This document shows positions 57,006 to 64,000 of a stretch of 64,000 nt of DNA, piece by piece (positions within the stretch are counted from its first letter, which is position 1; every line of letters starts with the position of its first letter). Made by a program: the position numbers and the translations under genes. The DNA is from Apoda limacodes (lineage: Eukaryota; Arthropoda; Insecta; Lepidoptera; Limacodidae): assembly GCA_946406115.1 (NCBI GenBank), contig OX291557.1:18570501-18634500 (forward strand), in the 5' to 3' direction. The notes under the pieces are model-generated. The model was not told the DNA's origin. It ran no database searches and saw only the letters and a program-made list of their open reading frames with translations.

Positions 57006-58179
57006 GAAGGGAAGGGAAGGGAAATTACGTAGAATTTTTAAATGATACGTAGGTACCCTCCTACCCCCTCATGACTGCCCGCCTGCCTTGCACATCATAA
57101 ATGCGCGCACATTATTACTTACTTTATTATTATTTTGCTGCGATTTTATTTTCAAACTGCGATATCTCCTAAGATATTCATTTAAATCGAATGATGTAAA
57201 AGGCAATTTTGTTTTAAATTAAATACTTATGATGAATAACGTATTTATTTGGATAAGGATTAATATCATGTTTATAAAAACACATTTGCAAATAATGCAT
57301 TATTTTGGAACAAATTTGGTTAGCATAAAAAAGGTTATAGTGAGCCAACCTTAAAAGATAGACATATGCAGTCGCGGACTTTTCTTTAGAAATTTTAAAG
57401 GGAAACAATTCTGTGATATATGATTTTTGCGAAACTCTAACCGTTTACGCAGCGCACGCAGTGAAAGCTCTCAAAAGGAAAAAAAAAACCGATTTTGAAA
57501 CATTCCTCATTGGTGCTCCGCTCCTATTAGTCTTAGCGTGATGATAAATGATAATTCCTTCCTCGATAAATGGGCTATTTTACACTGAATTTTTCAAATC
57601 GGACCAGTAGTTCCGTAGATTAACGCGTTAAAACAAACAAAATCTTCAGCTTTATAATATTAGTATTAAAAGTATAGATTTTAAATTAATGCAAGTCGAA
57701 TATAATTTCATTATGCTTCAGCGCGTCTATCGCTCGATTTCTGTATCGATTGCGTACAACCCTATTACGCTTCAGATAAGAGTACCTACATATGGCTATT
57801 TGTTGTGTTTATAGGCAACTATTGTTATCACCGCTGCAAGAATGCAACACAAATTGCATCCAAAAACATTTATAGAAAAATGCATAATTAATAAATTTTG
57901 TCATGTAATGTTTCGTAATAATAAGTTACTATTAAGTATATATTTACACAATTAAAACTATTTTCCTTATAGTGACTAGTTTAGATTTAAGAAAATGTTA
58001 TAACAATCAGTGTAAAATTGTATTAAGTTAGGAAAAAGTAGAGTAGGTTTGTTTCATTTCCCCTCTTTACTATTTGTTGATATTAAAAATAATATTGTGT
58101 GAGTACCGAAATGTTGTCGACTTTGTACGCACAACTATTCCCAAACAAGTGGGAAATTTAGGGACATTCCCGATTCGAC
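57006..58179. other. AT-rich stretch before the right LINE
   Basis: A reverse piece of the 31905 family lies at 57480-57680 (TTTATAATATTAGTATTAAA end). No gene. Confidence 0.45.
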
Positions 58180-58944
58180 TCTCGTGTTGTGCGGTCGTGT
58201 TTTCGAGCGTCAAGTGCTCTTAGTGTGCTCCGTGCAGTGGTGACTCAGCTGGTGCGCATTCCTGTGTGGTGTTTTGCCTCAGCGCTGACGATCTCGAATT
58301 GTTGTTTGGATCATTGCCCGCAATTCCTGGAAAATCGGCCTGAGTGTTGAAGTGCTGCTCGGCAGTGTGTATTGGCTGGGAAATTGCTTCTCGGCCCGCT
58401 CTGAGTGTGTTTGTGCGTTCTTCAACGCGCCCATAACCGAGTGTTTATCGAAGCGATACTGTGCGTTTTTGTGCGTGAGTGTGTGTTCTCGTAGTCACGG
58501 AACTACTACGCATAGCGGTGACCCTCGCTTGCATCTTTGACTGTTACCGGTTCGCCCGGTCTGAGTCCGGCTTTGTGTTAAATCGCTAGCGTAGTATTTC
58601 CGCTTCAGCGGTTCGCCGCTCCGTGCATTCTCGCGTTTTAAGTGTCGATTGCGTTTTAGTTTGTAGAAATCCAGTTCCGAGTGCTCAAGGGCTGGTGGGT
58701 GAGATCGTATAGCTCTTTTCAGAGTTGCGGTCTACCTAAAAGTTTCTCGTTCATAAACGTCTCGTTGCGGGGGGGAAACCTAACGGTGACAACGTAACCC
58801 CGGCCGTAGGAGTAGGAGTTAGGTACACACCAGGCAATCCGTAGCACTGCGGGGCGCCTGGCCACATTTAGGTATTCTTGCTCCTCGCCAGCAATGGTGG
58901 GGAGTCACTAGGTACTCACAAGCGACACCTCGGCCACTCCCGCG
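58180..58944 (+). promoter_or_regulatory. LINE 5' UTR with presumed internal promoter
   Basis: Non-coding GC-rich leader of the right LINE. Jockey-type elements carry an internal, downstream RNA polymerase II promoter here; no specific element was identified. Its left border is set by base composition only. Confidence 0.5.
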
Positions 58945-60801
58945 ATGGCCGAAGAACTACTCACTGGCATGTCCCGGGACCAGATAGGGGAGATCATCAA
59001 GTTATGCCTTCGTGATCACTCAGATCTGGTCCGAGCCTACGCTTACCAGGCTGTGGCTGCCCATCAAGCGTCCGACAACTCGGTACCCTCCCAATGCTCG
59101 CCGCCGCGTGCCCCGTCCCGTTCGCGCTCTCGCTCACGCACTCGCTCGCGCTCTCTCTCCCGCGAACCCCGCGAACCCCGCAATCGCGACCCGCGTCTCG
59201 CTCGCCGCGCTCTTCGGGCCCCTGCGCCCATACGCCCTCCCACTCCGGTAGCCGATGAGACCCCTTCTCGGTCTCTCGCTACCCCGCCCCCCGCAACCTC
59301 CGAAACCGCACCCCGGTCTCCAGCAGCCGTAATGTCCGCTGAGTCGGCGTTGTCTGAGGACGACGAAGGCTTCAAAGTGGTTGGCCTGGGAACCAAAAAG
59401 GGTAAAAAGCGGAAGAAGTCCGCCAAGTCTAAAAAGGCTTCGGCGGCATCCGCTCTGGAGTCTTCTACTCCTCCTCCCTCCGACTCTGAGGCTAAACGCC
59501 TCAAAGCGCCTAGCGCTTCCCCCTCTCCGTCCACCTCGGCGGCCAGCCCTGAGCTAGCCGCCATGGACACAACCCCCCCCGCCGCCACCTCTTCGCAGTC
59601 CGACTGTCCCACTTCGGGACGGAAGGAAAAATCTCCGCCCCCGATTGTCATCAAAGACAAAGGGGCCTGGCCGATTATTGCTAACGCTATGAAGGCCAAG
59701 CGTATCAATTATACGCACGCCCGCAATGATGCCGAGCGCGGCATCAAAGTGCAGGTCCCGACACCGTCAGATTTCCGAAATCTGACGGCCTTCCTCACGG
59801 CTCAAAAATATGAGTACCACACGTACTCATTGGCCGAGGAACGCGTTTTAAGCGCAGTCATAAGGGGAGTCCCTAGGGAATTCTCCACCAAGACTGTCCA
59901 GGACGACTTAATCGTCCAAGGCCTCCCCGTACGGGAAGTACATCGTATGTCCAATGGCCGAAATAAGTCAGAGTGCTACGACATGGTGCTCGTAGTACTA
60001 GACCTGACAAACGAAGGCAAAGCCATCTTTAACATTAAAGATGTTTGCAGCCTCAAAGGCATCAGGGTCGAGACTCCACACAAGCGGTCGAACCCGAGTC
60101 AATGCCACCGATGCCAGCTATATGGCCACGCGCAGCGCAACTGCAGACGCAGACCGCGCTGCGTCAAATGTTTACGCGATCACGCCACTCCGGACTGTGA
60201 TCGCGATCGCTCAAACGTTTCCGACCCGGTCGCTTGCGTACTCTGTGGGAGCGAAGGCCACCCAGCGAATTACCGCGGGTGCCCCAAAGCTCCCAAACAG
60301 AGCTCGCGTAAACCCAAACAGGGTAAATCGCGCCCCTCCGCCCCCCGCCAACAGGCTCCGCTCGTGCTTGCTCCCCTACCCGCTGTCAACGCCTGGAGCC
60401 GTCCTCCAGCGCTAGTAGCGTCCAAATCTAATGAGACAGACAAACTTTTGTCTGCTCTCCCCGGGCCCGTCTCAGTAACGGGTATTCCCTACCCCGCCCC
60501 TCTCATGTACCGGGACATTCCGCGTCCAGCGCCTATGAGAAGTGCTCCCGCACCTCTCGCGTATACGCGCCTTGCCCCCCCGCGCCCCTCTTTCGCGCTG
60601 CCCTGCAACGCCGTTCACACGGCCGAGCAGCAGCAGCACCTTGGCATTCTCGCCGAGATTTCTTGGGCCTTCGACGCGGCCAATTTCGAGATCGTGTACG
60701 CCGAATACGTACAGATCACCGACTTCACTCAAATGCTCAGCTTCATGGCTAAGCATCGCGATTTCTTTGCCGCCCTCCGCAGGGTAGCTCCAAAACCTTA
60801 A
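58945..60801 (+). CDS. LINE ORF1, Gag-like RNA-binding protein
   Basis: 618 residues, intact. In jockey-type elements ORF1 binds the element RNA and forms the ribonucleoprotein. The N-terminus is short and acidic, then comes an SR-like run (SRSRSRSRTRSRSLSREPRE), a Lys-rich basic stretch (KKGKKRKKSAKSKKASAA), a Ser/Pro-rich region, a PRE_C2HC domain (about 310-385; RGVPREFS to ETPHKRSNPS) and three zinc knuckles near residues 387-440: CHRCQLYGHAQRNC, CVKCLRDHATPDC and CVLCGSEGHPANYRGC. A Pro/Ala-rich C-terminal tail ends with an Asp/Phe-rich helix. ATG 58945 follows a stop-rich 5' UTR. The gene stops 7 bases before the ORF2 ATG. Confidence 0.95.
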   Translation: MAEELLTGMSRDQIGEIIKLCLRDHSDLVRAYAYQAVAAHQASDNSVPSQCSPPRAPSRSRSRSRTRSRSLSREPREPRNRDPRLARRALRAPAPIRPPTPVADETPSRSLATPPPATSETAPRSPAAVMSAESALSEDDEGFKVVGLGTKKGKKRKKSAKSKKASAASALESSTPPPSDSEAKRLKAPSASPSPSTSAASPELAAMDTTPPAATSSQSDCPTSGRKEKSPPPIVIKDKGAWPIIANAMKAKRINYTHARNDAERGIKVQVPTPSDFRNLTAFLTAQKYEYHTYSLAEERVLSAVIRGVPREFSTKTVQDDLIVQGLPVREVHRMSNGRNKSECYDMVLVVLDLTNEGKAIFNIKDVCSLKGIRVETPHKRSNPSQCHRCQLYGHAQRNCRRRPRCVKCLRDHATPDCDRDRSNVSDPVACVLCGSEGHPANYRGCPKAPKQSSRKPKQGKSRPSAPRQQAPLVLAPLPAVNAWSRPPALVASKSNETDKLLSALPGPVSVTGIPYPAPLMYRDIPRPAPMRSAPAPLAYTRLAPPRPSFALPCNAVHTAEQQQHLGILAEISWAFDAANFEIVYAEYVQITDFTQMLSFMAKHRDFFAALRRVAPKP

Positions 60802-60808
60802 AACCAAA

Positions 60809-63635
60809 ATGGATTGCACAACCGCGCGCGTAAAACCCCGGTCCGTCTCCATAGGCTATTTTTGCCAACGGTCTCCGCAACCAAAGAGAGGAATTATCGC
60901 AATTCCTCTCGTCCCAAAAACCGGACGTCTTCCTCATCCAGAAAACGTTCCTAAAGCCCGCTGTCCGTACCCCTTCGATCGCGAACTATCGCACCGTCAG
61001 TAATGATAGAACTGCCTTCAATCTCGGAGGCACTCTCATCTATTACAGGCGCTCCCTGCATTGCTCCCCTATCGATCCTCCACCGCTTACGAATTTAGAA
61101 GCATCCGTCTGCCGCCTAGCGATGACCGGCCATCAGCCGATCATCATTGCATCGGTTTATCTCTCTCCCCTAAAAGACTTGCTCGAGAGCGACCTTCAGT
61201 CGCTCTTGAGTTTAGGCGACGCCGTCATTCTTGCCGGCGACCTAAATTGCAAGCATCGCCGCTGGAACTCTTCTGTAACTTCACAAAGAGGCAGACTCCT
61301 CGACGATTTAGTTGACAGACTAAGCTTTCGCTCTATAGAGGTGCTTGACGAACTTGACTCGGACCACCGCCCTGTCGTCCTCCGATTAGGTTTCCCTTCG
61401 GACTCTTCTCCCGACACTAGAACCGTGACGGACTGGGATAAATTTGGGCAATTGCTCGAAAATCCCAGCTCGCCACATCTAGACCGCGTTCCCAACGTAA
61501 TCTCTTCCGCGACCGATCTTAACGTAGCTATCGACTCACTCACTAGCCACCTGACCGCCACCGTTGGCGAGTGCTCACGACAGGTGCCGGTTGGTGATTA
61601 TCACCACCTAATCCTGCCTCAGCACATCAGGTCTCTAATGACTCAGCGTAACGCGGCCCGCCGCGCTCGCGATCGCGCTCCCACTATCGATAATAAAGCT
61701 CGCTTCAACGACTTACACCGCCGTGTAAGAACCGCTGTAGCTGAGCTTCGCGCCCAACGTTTCGGTGATCTTATGGAGAACATTTCTCCTTCTCACCAAG
61801 CTTATTGGCACTTAGCCAGAGCTCTAAAGTCCGAAACCGCAAACTCTCTCCCTCCGTTATCTCGTCCCAACAACGTTCCCGCGTTCAACGACGACGAAAA
61901 AGCGGATTGCCTAGCGTCTAGCCTCCAAGCCCAATGTGCCTTAAGCACACAGCCCTTCGATCCCGACCACGTGCGCGAGGTAGACGGCGAAGTGGAGCGC
62001 AGAACTTCTCTGCCTCCACAAGACCCCCTGCCCCCTGTCACTGTCGACGAAGTCGTACAGGTCATCAAAGACCTACGCCCCCGTAAGTCCCCCGGTGCGG
62101 ACGGTATCTCTAACGATATCCTAAAGCGCCTCACTCTGCCCCTTGTCTGCCTCCTAGTAGCGATCTTTAACGCTGCTATGGAACATTGCATCTTTCCATT
62201 TCAATGGAAAGATGCAATTGTTATAGGCATCCATAAGCCAGGTAAAGCTCGTACCGAGCCGTCCTTCTATCGCCCCATAAGTTTACTAAAGGCCCTTGGT
62301 AAACTCTATGAACGCCTCCTTCTCGCCCGCCTACGGAACGCTATAGTCTCCAGAGGCATTTTAATAGACGAGCAGTTCGGCTTCCGTGCCAAACACTCAT
62401 GCGTCCATCAAGTCCTCCGCATAACGGAACATATTCTCACTGGCTTTCAGCCAGCGTTAGGTAAGACCCGTCACACGGGCGCTGTCTTCTTCGATGTAGC
62501 GAAAGCTTTCGACAAAGTCTGGCACAACGGTTTAATTTTTAAACTGTACAACTTTCAGTTGCCAGATCGTCTCGTGCTCATCATACGAGACTATTTGTCG
62601 AATCGTAGCTTTCGCTACAAAGTCGAAGGCACTCTCTCTTCCCCCCGTCCCATAGAAGCAGGAGTCCCGCAAGGGTCCGTGCTCGCCCCCATCTTGTACC
62701 TTCTGTACACTAACTATATCCCTAAAACGATAGGTACCCAACTAGCCCTCTTTGCGGACGATACCGCTATCTATACCACAGATAGGCAAGTGAGTCGAAT
62801 CACTGAGAGACTCCAACCCGCTATCACCGCCCTAGGCGAGTGGTTTCGGAAATGGAGAATCGAGGTGAATCCCGACAAAAGCTCTGCCGTCCTTTTTACC
62901 CTAGGCCGCCCTCTGCGGCCTTCTCCCCTTTCTCTTTTCGGTCGTGCCATTCCCTGGCAAAATAAGACCAAATATCTCGGTGTGACCATGGATAGTCGTT
63001 TGAACTTCCAAGCTCACACTAAAATAGTCAGAGACCGAGCCGCTTTTGTCCTCGGCCGTCTCTATCCCATGATAGGCAAGTATAGTAAGATGTCGCTTAG
63101 AAATAAGCTAAATCTTTACACAACTTGTATCCGCCCCATACTAGCTTACGCTAGCGTAGTCTTTGCGCTGTCCAAGCGCAATCTCCACAAACTCCAGACC
63201 CTCCAAAACCGCTTTCTCAGAGCGGCCTCTGGAGCCTCTTGGTACGTTTGCAATGCGGACCTACACAGAGACTTCGAACTTCCCACGATTCCCCAATATT
63301 TTAAAGACTTGGCAGTCCGCTTTTTCGAGCGTACGCAAAATCACCCGAATCGTTTAATTGTGCAATCCACAACGTATCGTCCCCCCGATCGACCCGGTCA
63401 CGGTCGTAAAACCATTGTTAGGCGGCCTCGGCAGGTACTAACGTCCCCAGATGACGATCTCGCTGTCCGGATAGCGAGATTAGTCTCTACGACCTCCCCG
63501 AATAGGGCCTCCCTCCAAACACGACGCCGACGTCCCGACGTCCCCGGGTTCGTCGGCGCCCACAAGGATACACTAGGTATCAAAGAGTGCCGGGGCGCTT
63601 CTCGCCCCCACTCAATCGCAACCGCACCCGCGTAA
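60809..63635 (+). pseudogene. LINE ORF2, endonuclease and reverse transcriptase with one frameshift
   Basis: Starts at ATG 60809 (MDCTTARVKPRSVSIGY). A small deletion near 60859-60864 shifts the frame, after which ANGLRNQREELSQFLSSQKP runs open to 63635, so at least 920 codons follow. Endonuclease motifs: GGTLIYYRRSL, LAGDLNCKHR and LDSDHRPVVLRL. The catalytic Glu of the QET motif is Lys here (FLIQKTFLKP). Reverse transcriptase: SPGADGISNDILKRL, FYRPISLLKALGKLYE, motif A FFDVAKAFDKVWH, GVPQGSVLAPILY, motif C FADDTAIY, then the thumb and a Cys/His-poor C-terminus. The protein would copy the element RNA at a nicked target. The reverse transcriptase looks sound, but the frameshift and the endonuclease change make this copy non-autonomous. 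Confidence 0.92.
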
Positions 63636-63840
63636 CGGGGAACTCCCCTCCTGGCGGTGACTCACCTTCGGGTTCGAGACTCACGCCGGTCGAAGGGACG
63701 CCCCCGAGAGCGACAACCCAAGCCGAGGCTTCCCCCGCGGGGAGCCCTTGAGCGTTGGGCGCTATATGGGCTGAGGCTCCTTCAGAGTCTCGCCCCAAAA
63801 GTCCGGTGAAGCAGTAATGGCTGCAACAGCCAACTGCATA
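63636..63840 (+). other. LINE 3' UTR
   Basis: Directly follows ORF2. Shared with the truncated copy at 1318-1505, which defines it as part of the element. Confidence 0.8.
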
Positions 63841-64000
63841 TAATATATATGTTATATGTTTGTTTTATGTATTTATGTATTTATGTTTGTTGTATGTATG
63901 TTTAGTTTAATATATATGGCATATGTTTAGTATATGTATATAAAACATATGCCATTTGTTGTGCAAAAATGTACAGAACTACTATGTAAAGTTCTATATA
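63841..64000. other. AT-rich right edge with short inverted repeat
   Basis: Contains repeated TATGTATTTATGT words and a 13-base inverted pair, ATGGCATATGTTT (63916-63928) and AAACATATGCCAT (63943-63955). Could be the LINE tail or flanking DNA. Confidence 0.4.

Larger units (their letters stand above)
58180..63840 (+). mobile_element. Nearly full-length jockey-clade LINE
   Basis: The base composition turns GC-rich near 58160-58200. There follow a 5' UTR of about 760 bases, ORF1 (58945-60801), ORF2 (60809-63635, one frameshift) and a 3' UTR of about 200 bases ending near GGCTGCAACAGCCAACTGCA and an AT-rich tail. The PRE_C2HC plus three CCHC knuckles in ORF1 and the FADD reverse transcriptase place it in the jockey clade. 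No target-site duplication could be defined. ORF1 is unbroken and ORF2 has few lesions, so this is a young copy. The exact 5' end is an estimate. Confidence 0.92.

Noticed and set aside
59064..59708. Minus-strand 214-codon frame
   Set aside because: Shadow of LINE ORF1 in GC-rich text.

Overview
This window looks like AT-rich nuclear DNA of an arthropod, most likely a moth or butterfly. It holds one intron-rich host gene with GT-AG splice sites, short exons and introns full of repeats. The rest is old and young retrotransposons, MITE-like elements and tRNA- or 5S-derived SINE pieces of kinds I associate with lepidopteran genomes. That assignment rests on recognition of repeats, not on a database search. 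There are no bacterial operons, CRISPR arrays or phage genes.

Positions 656-22326 (+) carry a multiplexin gene (collagen XV/XVIII type, Drosophila Mp). I can join 23 coding exons in a continuous reading frame of about 940 codons. In order they encode a hydrophobic N-terminal segment, a short non-collagenous region with a Cys-Lys-Cys motif, six interrupted Gly-X-Y blocks, a linker, a trimerization domain and a C-terminal endostatin domain with its four cysteines. Full-length multiplexins usually start with a secretion signal and a thrombospondin-like domain. The exon at 656 is therefore probably an alternative first exon of a shorter isoform, with the longer N-terminus left of the window. The introns carry a broken LINE (13157-15600), a MITE with an internal tandem duplication (11292-11759), a (TA)n tract and several SINE or LINE fragments.

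From 22327 to the right end I find no convincing host gene. This stretch holds a frameshifted copy of an uncharacterised multi-copy invertebrate gene (24085-25716, -), a DD41D-type mariner (29682-30580, +) with a LINE tail inserted at its 3' end (30581-31250, -), a degenerate jockey-like LINE (40861-45155, -) lacking both its zinc knuckles and RT motif A, two near-identical direct repeats (47876-48440 and 51431-52008), two THAP-like zinc finger relics (47530 and 54323), and many short repeats.

The right end (about 58180-63840, +) is a nearly full-length jockey-clade LINE. Its ORF1 is intact. Its ORF2 is spoiled by one frameshift and a Glu-to-Lys change in the endonuclease. A fragment matching its 3' UTR lies at 1318-1505 in multiplexin intron 1.

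I did not find a clearly new biological system. The observations most worth checking are the membrane-anchored multiplexin N-terminus, the frame-coupled splice choices around multiplexin exons 16 and 17, a TIR-bounded element enclosing a tRNA-like sequence (45956-46118), the THAP relics, and CTCF-like motifs in the gene desert.
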